Part shown: piece by piece, positions 1 to 6,562 of the stretch
Position numbering within the stretch: the first letter of the stretch is position 1
Layout of the letters: every line of letters begins with the position of its first letter
From: an uncultured Paracoccus sp.
Lineage (GTDB): Bacteria > Pseudomonadota > Alphaproteobacteria > Rhodobacterales > Rhodobacteraceae
Direction of reading: 5' to 3'
NCBI RefSeq assembly: GCF_946221145.1
Contig: NZ_CAMIOH010000030.1
Location: 1-21,362, forward strand
Length of the DNA stretch: 21,362 nucleotides
The notes under the pieces: model-generated
Databases searched by the model: none
What the model was told of the DNA's origin: nothing
The model's input: the letters and a program-made list of their open reading frames with translations, nothing else
Position numbers and translations under genes: made by a program

Positions 1-51
1 CTGTTCCTCCGACCACCGGGGGCGCGAAGCCCCCGGTGGTCGGAGGAACAG
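1..51. repeat. Perfect 23-bp inverted repeat overlapping the GST ribosome binding site
   Basis: Bases 1-23 are the exact reverse complement of bases 29-51, with a 5-nt loop (GCGAA) at 24-28. The right arm contains the Shine-Dalgarno sequence GGAGG (42-46) of the gene starting at 53, so in RNA the ribosome binding site would sit inside a very stable hairpin. The GC-rich core resembles a terminator for an upstream gene, but no T-tract follows. It may extend to the left of the window. A fold-back assembly artefact at a contig end cannot be excluded. Confidence 0.85.
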
Positions 52-52
52 G

Positions 53-694
53 ATGACCGCGCAACTCTGGTGCTTTGGCGAATCCGGCAATGCCTACAAG
101 GCGGCGCTGACGATGGAACTGGCGGGCTATGACTGGGCGCCTGTCTATGTCGATTTCTTTAACGGAGAGGCGCGCAGCCCGGCCTTTCGCGCCATCAACG
201 CCATGGGCGAGGTGCCGGTGTTTCGCGAGGGCGGCCTGACCCTGACCCAATCGGCGGTGATCCAGCTGCACATCGCCGAGCGCACGGGAAAATTCCTGGG
301 CGCCGACCGCACCGAAACGCTGCGCTGGCTGATGTTCGACAATCACAAGCTGTCGGGACAGGCGGGTCCGGCGCGGTTTCTGCTGAACTTCCTGCCTGCC
401 GACAAGCGCCCTGCCGGTGCTGCCGAATACCTGCAAGGCCGCCTGAAGGCCACCTACAAGGTGCTGGACGACCATCTAGCGGGGCGCGACTGGATCGCCG
501 ATCACGCGCCAACCATCGCCGACTTCGCCTGCTGCGGATACCTGTTCTATCCCGAGCCCTTCGGCTTTGACCGCAGCGACTGGCCCCATATCGACCGCTG
601 GCTGGACGGCATCGCCGCCCTGCCCGGCTGGAAACACCCCTATGATCTGATGCCCGGCAATCCATCCGACCGGGCGCCCAAGGAGGAACCATGA
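53..694 (+). CDS. Glutathione S-transferase family protein
   Basis: This is a 213-residue soluble protein of usual GST length. The N-terminal thioredoxin-like domain (about 1-80) begins LWCFGESGNAYKA, where Ser11 is the likely residue activating the glutathione thiol. It carries the MGEVPV segment (about 51-56) with the cis-proline, and the LTQSAVI segment (about 63-69) that normally contacts the gamma-glutamyl group. The C-terminal helical domain has the TIADFACCGYL helix typical of GSTs. The ATG at 53 has GGAGG 6 nt upstream, inside a hairpin. The stop overlaps the thiolase ATG by 4 nt (ATGA), so the two are translationally coupled. Its placement in a beta-oxidation operon suggests a role in conjugating or isomerising a CoA-linked or reactive intermediate, but that is inference and the substrate is unknown. 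Confidence 0.88.
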   Translation: MTAQLWCFGESGNAYKAALTMELAGYDWAPVYVDFFNGEARSPAFRAINAMGEVPVFREGGLTLTQSAVIQLHIAERTGKFLGADRTETLRWLMFDNHKLSGQAGPARFLLNFLPADKRPAGAAEYLQGRLKATYKVLDDHLAGRDWIADHAPTIADFACCGYLFYPEPFGFDRSDWPHIDRWLDGIAALPGWKHPYDLMPGNPSDRAPKEEP

Positions 695-1902
695 CCGACG
701 CCTATATCTATGACGCCGCCCGCACGCCGCGCGGCAAGGGCCGCCCGGACGGCAGCCTGCACGAAGTCACCTCGCTGGCGCTGTCGGCCCGGCTGCTGAA
801 CGCCGTCAAGGCGCGCAACGGCCTTGAGGGCCATGTGATCGAGGACGTGATCTGGGGCAATGTCACCCAGGTCAAGGAACAGGGCGGCTGTCTGGCGCGG
901 TCCGCCGTGCTGGCATCCGATCTGGACGAACGCATTCCCGGCCTGTCGATCAACCGCTTCTGCGCGTCCGGCATGGAGGCCGTCAATCTGGCCGCCAACC
1001 AGATCAAGGGCGGCGCGGGCAGCGCCTATATCGCCGGCGGGGTCGAGATGATGGGCCGCGTCGCCATGGGCAGCGACGGGGCGGCCATCGCCGTCGATCC
1101 CAGCCTGGCGATGAAGACCTATTTCGTGCCGCAGGGCATCAGCGCCGACATCATCGCCACCGAATACGGCTTCACGCGCGAGGATGCCGACAAGCTGGCC
1201 CTGGAAAGCCAACGCCGCGCCGCCCTGGCCTGGCAGGAAAACCGCTTTGCGAAATCCATCGTGCCGGTGCTGGACCAGAACGGCCTGACGATCCTGGACC
1301 GCGACGAATACATGCGCCCCGGCACCACCATGGAGGATCTGGCCAAGCTGAAGCCCGCCTTCAAGGAGATGGGCGAGGCGATGCCCGGCTTCGACAAGGT
1401 GGCGATGCTGAAATACCCGCATCTGGACCATATCGACCACATCCACCACGCCGGGAACAGTTCGGGCATCGTGGACGGCGCGGCGGCGGTTCTGATCGGC
1501 AATGCCGAATTCGGCAAGGCGCATGGCCTGAAGCCCCGCGCCCGGATCCGCGCCACCGCCAAGATCGGCACCGATCCCACCATCATGCTGACCGGCCCGG
1601 TCCCGGTGACCGAAAAAATCCTGGCCGACAGCGGCATGTCCATCAGCGACATCGACCTGTTCGAGGTGAACGAAGCCTTCGCCGCCGTGGTGCTGCGCTT
1701 CATGCAGGCGTTCCAGGTCGATCCCGGCAAGGTTAACGTGAGCGGCGGCGCCATGGCGCTTGGCCATCCTCTGGGCGCGACCGGGGCGATCATCATCGGC
1801 ACGTTGCTGGATGAGCTTGAACGCCAGGACAAGCAGGTCGGCCTTGCCACGCTGTGCATCGCCTCGGGCATGGGCGCCGCCACCATCATCGAGCGCGTCT
1901 GA
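691..1902 (+). CDS. fadA: Acetyl-CoA C-acyltransferase (thiolase, FadA type)
   Basis: This 403-residue cytoplasmic thiolase cleaves 3-ketoacyl-CoA with CoA to release acetyl-CoA, the last step of beta-oxidation. Visible motifs are the nucleophilic Cys91 in NRFCASGME, NEAFAAV (about 332-338), His359 in GGAMALGHPLGATGA, and the second catalytic Cys389 in LCIASGMGAA. Length and motif order match the family. AAGGAGG lies just upstream of the ATG at 691, which overlaps the GST stop by 4 nt. Its own stop shares one base with the next start (TGATG at 1900-1904). The FadB-type gene downstream argues for a degradative 3-ketoacyl-CoA thiolase rather than the acetoacetyl-CoA-forming PhaA type. Chain-length preference cannot be read from sequence. 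Confidence 0.93.
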   Translation: MTDAYIYDAARTPRGKGRPDGSLHEVTSLALSARLLNAVKARNGLEGHVIEDVIWGNVTQVKEQGGCLARSAVLASDLDERIPGLSINRFCASGMEAVNLAANQIKGGAGSAYIAGGVEMMGRVAMGSDGAAIAVDPSLAMKTYFVPQGISADIIATEYGFTREDADKLALESQRRAALAWQENRFAKSIVPVLDQNGLTILDRDEYMRPGTTMEDLAKLKPAFKEMGEAMPGFDKVAMLKYPHLDHIDHIHHAGNSSGIVDGAAAVLIGNAEFGKAHGLKPRARIRATAKIGTDPTIMLTGPVPVTEKILADSGMSISDIDLFEVNEAFAAVVLRFMQAFQVDPGKVNVSGGAMALGHPLGATGAIIIGTLLDELERQDKQVGLATLCIASGMGAATIIERV

Positions 1903-2369
1903 TGATCCTGCGCAAGGACAGCGTGCCGGTTCAGGACGGCGTTTCGGACTATCCCGAGCCGTTCAATCTGGGGCGCGGCTTCGTCAGCTATCGCCACCTG
2001 ACCGAGGCGGGCGGGCTGACGCAGTTCGGCATCGCGCTTGAAACCCTGCATCCCGGCAAACAAAGCAGCCAGCCGCATTGGGAACAGCACGAGGACGAGT
2101 TCCTCTATCTGCTGGACGGCGCGCTGACCGTGGTCGAGGACGGGGTGGAAACCGTGATCCATCCCGGCGATGCCTGCTGCTGGAAGGCGGGCGGTCCGGT
2201 CGCCCATACGCTGCGCAACCACACCGACGCGCCTGCGGTCTATCTGATCGCGGGCAGCCGCAACCCGAACAATATCTGCCATTATCCGGGCCTCGACCTT
2301 CTGGCGACGCCCGCGGGGTATACGCATCTGGACGGAACCCCCTACCCGACACAGGGAGAGAGCGAATGA
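1902..2369 (+). CDS. Cupin domain-containing protein
   Basis: This is a 155-residue single-domain cupin. Motif 1 is in PHWEQHEDEFLYLLDG, with two His and Glu spaced as metal ligands. Motif 2 is PGDACCWKAGGPVAHTLRN, with the third His. The C-terminal tail (PGLDLLATPAGYTHLDG) is outside the barrel. The start was chosen at 1902 because TGATG couples it to the thiolase stop; an in-frame reading could begin at 1854, but that would overlap conserved thiolase sequence. The end overlaps the next gene by 4 nt. Metal-binding cupins include dioxygenases, isomerases and non-catalytic sugar- or ligand-binding proteins, and nothing here fixes which applies. Its place between the thiolase and the FadB gene suggests a role linked to fatty-acid breakdown. 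Confidence 0.88.
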   Translation: MILRKDSVPVQDGVSDYPEPFNLGRGFVSYRHLTEAGGLTQFGIALETLHPGKQSSQPHWEQHEDEFLYLLDGALTVVEDGVETVIHPGDACCWKAGGPVAHTLRNHTDAPAVYLIAGSRNPNNICHYPGLDLLATPAGYTHLDGTPYPTQGESE

Positions 2370-4549
2370 CCGATTTCACCATGCAGAAGGACGCCGATGG
2401 CGTCGCCGTCATCACCTGGGACGTTCCGGGAAAATCCATGAACGTGCTGTCGCTGGACGGCGCGGCGGAACTGAACGGGCTGATCGACGACGCCCTGGCC
2501 GATCAGGCCGTCAAGGGCATCGTCATCACCAGCGGCAAAAAGGATTTCGCCGCCGGGATGGACCTGAACGTGATCGCCGGGATGAAACAGGGCGGCGCGC
2601 AGGCGGTCTTTGACGGGATCATGTCGCTGCACCATGTGCTGCGCAAGATCGAGCGGGCGGGCATGGACCCCAAGACCCTGAAGGGCGGCAAGCCCATCGC
2701 AAGCGCCCTGCCCGGCACCGCGCTTGGCATCGGGCTGGAACTGCCCTTGGCCACGCATCGGATTTTCGCCGCCGACAATCCCCGCGCCAAGATCGGCCTG
2801 CCGGAAATCATGGTCGGCATCTTTCCGGGCGGCGGCGGCACCATCCGCCTGTCGCGCAAGCTGGGCGCCATGATGGCCGCGCCCTTCCTGCTGGAAGGCA
2901 AGCTGTCCGATCCGAAAAAGGCCAAGGCGGCGGGGATCATCGATGAGGTCTCGGACGATCCGGTGGGCGCCGCGCGCGCATGGGTGCTGAATGCCTCGGA
3001 TGCCGATCTGGTCAAGCCATGGGACCAGAAGGGTTACAAGATGCCGGGGGGCGAGCCGTATCACCCGGCGGGCTTCATGACCTTTGTCGGCGCCTCGGCC
3101 ATGGTCAACGGCAAGACCATGGGCGTCTATCCGGCGGCCAAGGCGCTGCTCTCGGCCGTCTATGAGGGCGCGCAGGTGCCCTTCGACGCGGCGCTGCGGA
3201 TCGAGGCGCGGTGGTTCACCAATGTGCTGATGAACCCGTCCAGCACGGCGATGATCCGCAGCCTGTTCATCAACAAGGAAGCCCTGGAAAAGGGCGCGAA
3301 CCGGCCCGAGGCGCCCGACCAGACCGTCAGGAAGGTCGGCATCCTTGGCGCCGGGATGATGGGCGCGGGCATTGCCTATGTCAGCGCCATGGCGGGCATT
3401 CAGGTCGTGCTGATCGACGCCAAGCAGGACAGCGCCGACAAGGGCAAGGGCTATTCCGCCGACCTGCTGGACAAGGCCATCAGCCGCAAGAAATCGACCG
3501 AGGACAAGAAGGCCGAGGTTCTGGGCCGCATCACCGCGACCACCGATTACGCCGCGCTTGACGGTTGCGACCTGATCGTGGAGGCCGTGTTCGAAGACCC
3601 TTCGGTCAAGGCCGAAGTCACCCGGAAGGCCGAGGCGGTGATCCCGGCGGATGCGATCTTCGCCACCAATACCTCGACCCTGCCGATCAGCGATCTGGCA
3701 AGGGCCAGTTCCCGGCCCGAGCAGTTCATCGGCATCCATTTCTTCAGCCCGGTAGACAAGATGATGCTGGTCGAGATCATCAAGGGCCAGCAGACCGGCC
3801 CTGTCGCCGTCGCCAAGGCACTGGATTTCGTGCGCCAGATCCGCAAGACGCCGATCGTGGTGAACGACGCGCGCTTCTTCTATGCCAACCGCTGCATCAT
3901 CCCCTATATCAACGAAGGCATCCGCATGGTGGCCGAAGGGGTGAACCCGGTGCTGGTCGAAAACGCCGCCAAGCTGATGGGGATGCCGCTGGGTCCGCTG
4001 CAACTGGTCGATGAGACCAGCATCGACCTGGGCGTGAAGATCGCCAGGGCCACCCGCGCGGCGATGGGCGACGCCTATCCCGATGGCGCGGTGGACGAGG
4101 TGCTGTTCTGGATGGCCGACGAAGGCCGGTTGGGCCGCAAGTCCAATGCGGGCTTCTATGCCTATGACGATGCTGGCAAACGCGGCGCATTGTGGGATGG
4201 GCTGGCGGCGACATACCCCCATGCCGACGACCAGCCCGACCTGACAACCGTCCAGCACCGCCTGATGTTCGCCCAGACGCTGGAGGCCGTGCGCGCGTTG
4301 GAGGAAGGCGTGCTGGAGGACATTCGCGAAGGCGATGTCGGCGCGATCCTGGGCTGGGGCTTCGCGCCCTGGTCGGGCGGTCCGTTCGGCTGGCTGGACA
4401 TGCTGGGCGCCGCGCGTGCCGTGCAGATCTGCGACCGGCTGGCGGCGGATCATGGCGACCGATTCGCCGCGCCCAAGCTGCTGCGCGAGATGGCGGAGAG
4501 CGGCGCGACCTTCTATGGCCGCTATGGCGGCGGCGCGAAGGCCGCGTGA
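2366..4549 (+). CDS. fadB: FadB/FadJ-type enoyl-CoA hydratase / 3-hydroxyacyl-CoA dehydrogenase
   Basis: This 727-residue bifunctional enzyme performs the hydration and NAD-dependent dehydrogenation steps of beta-oxidation. The N-terminal crotonase domain (about 1-200) has FAAGMDL (oxyanion-hole region), Glu125 in ALGIGLELPLAT and Glu147 in GLPEIMVGIFPGGGG, matching the two catalytic Glu residues of E. coli FadB. The Rossmann domain starts at VGILGAGMMGAGIAY (GAGMMGAG at 328-335). The dehydrogenase His458 lies in GIHFFSPVDKM, with the partner Glu in LVEII. The C-terminal dimerisation regions follow. The start at 2366 follows GGGAGAG and overlaps the cupin stop by 4 nt; the open frame extends upstream to 2078 but runs inside the cupin gene. 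It is expected to form a complex with the thiolase encoded upstream. The fadB and fadJ names are not separable from sequence alone. Confidence 0.93.
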   Translation: MTDFTMQKDADGVAVITWDVPGKSMNVLSLDGAAELNGLIDDALADQAVKGIVITSGKKDFAAGMDLNVIAGMKQGGAQAVFDGIMSLHHVLRKIERAGMDPKTLKGGKPIASALPGTALGIGLELPLATHRIFAADNPRAKIGLPEIMVGIFPGGGGTIRLSRKLGAMMAAPFLLEGKLSDPKKAKAAGIIDEVSDDPVGAARAWVLNASDADLVKPWDQKGYKMPGGEPYHPAGFMTFVGASAMVNGKTMGVYPAAKALLSAVYEGAQVPFDAALRIEARWFTNVLMNPSSTAMIRSLFINKEALEKGANRPEAPDQTVRKVGILGAGMMGAGIAYVSAMAGIQVVLIDAKQDSADKGKGYSADLLDKAISRKKSTEDKKAEVLGRITATTDYAALDGCDLIVEAVFEDPSVKAEVTRKAEAVIPADAIFATNTSTLPISDLARASSRPEQFIGIHFFSPVDKMMLVEIIKGQQTGPVAVAKALDFVRQIRKTPIVVNDARFFYANRCIIPYINEGIRMVAEGVNPVLVENAAKLMGMPLGPLQLVDETSIDLGVKIARATRAAMGDAYPDGAVDEVLFWMADEGRLGRKSNAGFYAYDDAGKRGALWDGLAATYPHADDQPDLTTVQHRLMFAQTLEAVRALEEGVLEDIREGDVGAILGWGFAPWSGGPFGWLDMLGAARAVQICDRLAADHGDRFAAPKLLREMAESGATFYGRYGGGAKAA

Positions 4550-4912
4550 ATGGCAGGCCGCGGGATCGAGGTCTTTTATGACGGCGATTGCCCGCTGTGC
4601 CGGAACCACGTGCAGATGCTGCGCCTGCGGGATGCCGTGGGCGCGGTGGACCTGATCGACGGGCGCGGCGGCGATCCCCGGCTGGCCGATCTGCGCCGGG
4701 CGGGGATTGACCTGAACAGCGGGATGGCCGTCCGGCAGAATGGCCGGATCCATCACGGCGCGGATGCCGTCTGGCTGCTGGCAACCCTGTCGCGCGGCGG
4801 GTCGATGGCCTGGCTGCTGCGCGAGCGGCGGCGGGCGGCGGCGGTCTATCCGGTGCTGCGGGCCGGGCGCGGGCTGCTGCTGCGCCTGCTGGGGCGCCGT
4901 CCCATCGCCTAG
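4550..4912 (+). CDS. DCC-family (DUF393) thiol-disulfide oxidoreductase-like protein
   Basis: This 120-residue protein opens with EVFYDGDCPLCRNHV, the DCC family signature in which the CPLC pair resembles a thioredoxin active site. The following LRLRDAVGAVDLIDGRG and the HHGADAVWLLATL segment also fit the family. The basic C-terminal third (LLLRLLGRRPIA) may be membrane-apposed. The ATG at 4550 abuts the FadB stop at 4549, and no separate ribosome binding site is evident, so it is probably expressed by coupling. Family members are loosely predicted to be redox proteins and few have a known function. It is the last gene of the operon. Confidence 0.88.
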   Translation: MAGRGIEVFYDGDCPLCRNHVQMLRLRDAVGAVDLIDGRGGDPRLADLRRAGIDLNSGMAVRQNGRIHHGADAVWLLATLSRGGSMAWLLRERRRAAAVYPVLRAGRGLLLRLLGRRPIA

Positions 4913-4917
4913 CGAAA

Positions 4918-4943
4918 GCGTCCCGGCCTTTCAGCCGGGACGC
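4918..4943. terminator. Hairpin between convergent genes
   Basis: There is a perfect 10-bp stem (4918-4927 with 4934-4943) and a 6-nt loop. It lies 5 nt after the DCC gene stop and 29 nt past the end of the minus-strand Asp/Arg-rich gene. On the minus strand it is followed by only three T residues, and on the plus strand by no T-tract. It is therefore a plausible but weak bidirectional terminator. Confidence 0.55.
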
Positions 4944-4972
4944 GCCTGATCCTGCCCCATCGTTCTTGTCAT

Positions 4973-5356
4973 TCAATCGTCGTCATCGTCACGATCATCA
5001 TCGCGGTCATCATCGCGGTCATCATCGCGGTCATCGTCACGGTCATTGTCGCGACCGCCGCGTCCCCGATCGTCATCGTCATCATCGTCGTCATCGTCGC
5101 GGTCCCTGCCGCGACCCCGGCGGTCATCATCGTCATCATCATCATCGTCGCCCCAGCCACGGCGATCATCATCGTCACGTGCCGAGCGGCTGAAATCCCG
5201 GCGACGGTCATCGTCACGCCCCCAGGTCGGAACCTGGGTGTGCTGTGCGAAAAAGCCGCGCAGACTGCGGGGAAAATCGTCATCTGCAAGGGCCATGCCC
5301 GGCATGGCAAGGCTGGTGGTTGTCGCCAGGGCGATCAGAAAGCGGTGTCCTGTCAT
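4973..5356 (-). CDS. Secreted Asp/Arg-rich low-complexity repeat protein, function unknown
   Basis: I do not recognise this protein. It has 127 residues from the chosen ATG at 5356. An N-terminal signal peptide (basic TGHR, hydrophobic FLIALATTTSLAMPG, then MALA and cleavage before DDDF) predicts export by Sec. A short ordinary segment follows (PRSLRGFFAQHTQVPTWG). From about residue 46 to the end more than four fifths of residues are Asp or Arg, with one run of nine Asp, one of ten Asp, and a C-terminal RDDD array. The start at 5356 was preferred over the one at 5377 because AAAGGA lies about 9 nt upstream of it and because it places the signal peptide at the terminus. Possible roles such as binding calcium or other cations, or mineral nucleation, are speculation from composition. 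Confidence 0.72.
   Translation of the reverse strand: MTGHRFLIALATTTSLAMPGMALADDDFPRSLRGFFAQHTQVPTWGRDDDRRRDFSRSARDDDDRRGWGDDDDDDDDDRRGRGRDRDDDDDDDDDDRGRGGRDNDRDDDRDDDRDDDRDDDRDDDDD
4992..5051 (-). repeat. Five tandem 12-bp units encoding RDDD
   Basis: Five consecutive 12-bp units begin at 4992, 5004, 5016, 5028 and 5040. Two of them are identical (CGGTCATCATCG) and the others differ by one to three bases. The period is a multiple of three, so changes in copy number keep the reading frame and would lengthen or shorten the protein tail by four residues per unit. Confidence 0.85.
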
Positions 5357-5417
5357 GGCTTCTGTCCTTTCATTCATCTCAGGCCATGCTGCCTGTGGGA
5401 TGATGACGGACCAGCCC

Positions 5418-5450
5418 GGCGATTATTCCCGCCCGCCCGGAAAAATCGCC
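5418..5450 (-). terminator. Stem-loop directly after proB
   Basis: The arms 5418-5424 and 5444-5450 form 7 bp. After one A-A mismatch, 5426-5429 pairs with 5439-5442 around a 9-nt loop. The element overlaps the last base of the proB stop and lies upstream of the Asp/Arg-rich gene. No T-tract follows on the minus strand, so it could be a weak terminator or a 3'-end stabiliser. Confidence 0.4.
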
Positions 5451-6562
5451 TACAGCGCCATGTCGTCGCGATGGACCAGGGCCGCGCGGCCGGTATAGCC
5501 CAGAATCGCCTCGATCCGGTCGGACCTGTGACCGGCGATGCGCCGCGCCTCGTCGGCGGTATAGCGCGCCAGCCCGGTCGCCAGCGTCTCGCCCGAGGGG
5601 CCGGTGATCGCCACCGGATCGCCGCGCCCGAACTCTCCGACCACGGTGCGCACGCCCGCGGGCAACAGCGACTTGCCCTGATGCAGCGCAAGCGCCGCGC
5701 CCTGATCGACCACCAGCGCGCCCTTGGGCTTCATCGCCGCGATCCAGCGTTTGCGGGCCAGTTGCGGATCGCTTTCCGGCAGGAACCAGCTGCACCGCGC
5801 GCCATCGGCCACCGCCGACAGCGGCCGCAGCACCGAGCCTTCGGCAATCGCCATCGCGCAGCCCCCGGAAATCGCCGTGCGCGCGGCCATCAGCTTGGTC
5901 TTCATGCCGCCCTTGGACAGGCCCGACACCGGGTCGCCGCCCATTGCCTCGATCTCGGGCGTCAGATGGTCGATCAGCGGCAGATGCAGGGCGGTCGGGT
6001 CGGTCTTGGGGTTCGCGGTATACAGCCCGTCCACATCCGACAGCAGCAGCAGCTGATCCGCCCCGCAGGTCACGGCGATCTGCGCGGCCAGCCGGTCGTT
6101 GTCGCCAAACCGGATCTCGTCGGTCGCTACGGTGTCGTTTTCGTTGACGATGGGCACCACGCCAAGGCCCAGCAGCGTCTGCATGGTCGCCCGGCTGTTC
6201 AGATAGCGGCGGCGGTCGGCGCTGTCCTCCAGAGTCAGCAGCACCTGCGCGGTGGTCACGCCATGGGGGGCAAGCGCCTCCTCATAGGCGCGGGCCAGCC
6301 GGATCTGACCCACGGCGGCGGCGGCCTGCGCCTGTTCCAGCGGCAAAGCCCCCGGCGCAAGGCCCAGCACCCGGCGGCCAAGCGCGATGGACCCCGACGA
6401 CACCAGCACCACGTCGCAACCCCGCCCGCGCCATTCGGCCACGTCGTCGCACAGGGCCCGCAACCAGTCGCCGCGCAGCCCCTGATCATCGACCAGCAGC
6501 GCCGAGCCGACCTTGACGACCAGACGCCGCGCCTGGGTCAGGTTGGGTCTTACGGCTGCCAT
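5450..6562 (-). CDS. proB: Glutamate 5-kinase
   Basis: This 370-residue cytoplasmic enzyme phosphorylates glutamate with ATP in the first step of proline synthesis. The amino-acid kinase domain (about 1-260) shows VVKVGSALL near the N-terminus, LVSSGSIALG, VNENDTV, FGDNDRLAA, LLLSDVDGLYT and SKGGMKTKL. A C-terminal PUA domain (about 275-360: GALVVDQGAALAL to GYTGRAALVHRDD) makes it a full-length ProB of E. coli size. The ATG at 6562 was chosen because GGAAG lies 4 nt upstream and because the VVKVGS strand then falls at the usual distance. A longer frame from 6616 would overlap obgE further. The start overlaps the obgE end by 13 bp, so the two are co-transcribed. proA is not next to it. Confidence 0.95.
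   Translation of the reverse strand: MAAVRPNLTQARRLVVKVGSALLVDDQGLRGDWLRALCDDVAEWRGRGCDVVLVSSGSIALGRRVLGLAPGALPLEQAQAAAAVGQIRLARAYEEALAPHGVTTAQVLLTLEDSADRRRYLNSRATMQTLLGLGVVPIVNENDTVATDEIRFGDNDRLAAQIAVTCGADQLLLLSDVDGLYTANPKTDPTALHLPLIDHLTPEIEAMGGDPVSGLSKGGMKTKLMAARTAISGGCAMAIAEGSVLRPLSAVADGARCSWFLPESDPQLARKRWIAAMKPKGALVVDQGAALALHQGKSLLPAGVRTVVGEFGRGDPVAITGPSGETLATGLARYTADEARRIAGHRSDRIEAILGYTGRAALVHRDDMAL

Noticed and set aside
2342..4756. An 804-codon open frame on the minus strand antisense to fadB
   Set aside because: Same GC-rich shadow effect. It has no recognisable motifs, while the plus strand has complete FadB catalytic residues.
4992..5051. Regular short repeats resembling a CRISPR array
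   Set aside because: The units are contiguous 12-mers with no spacers and lie in frame inside a coding region.
4966..5193. A plus-strand His/Arg-rich frame through the repeat region, which could pass for a metal-binding protein
   Set aside because: It needs a TTG start without a ribosome binding site and has no signal peptide. The minus-strand frame has both a ribosome binding site and a signal peptide. The His repeats are simply the reverse of the Asp codons.
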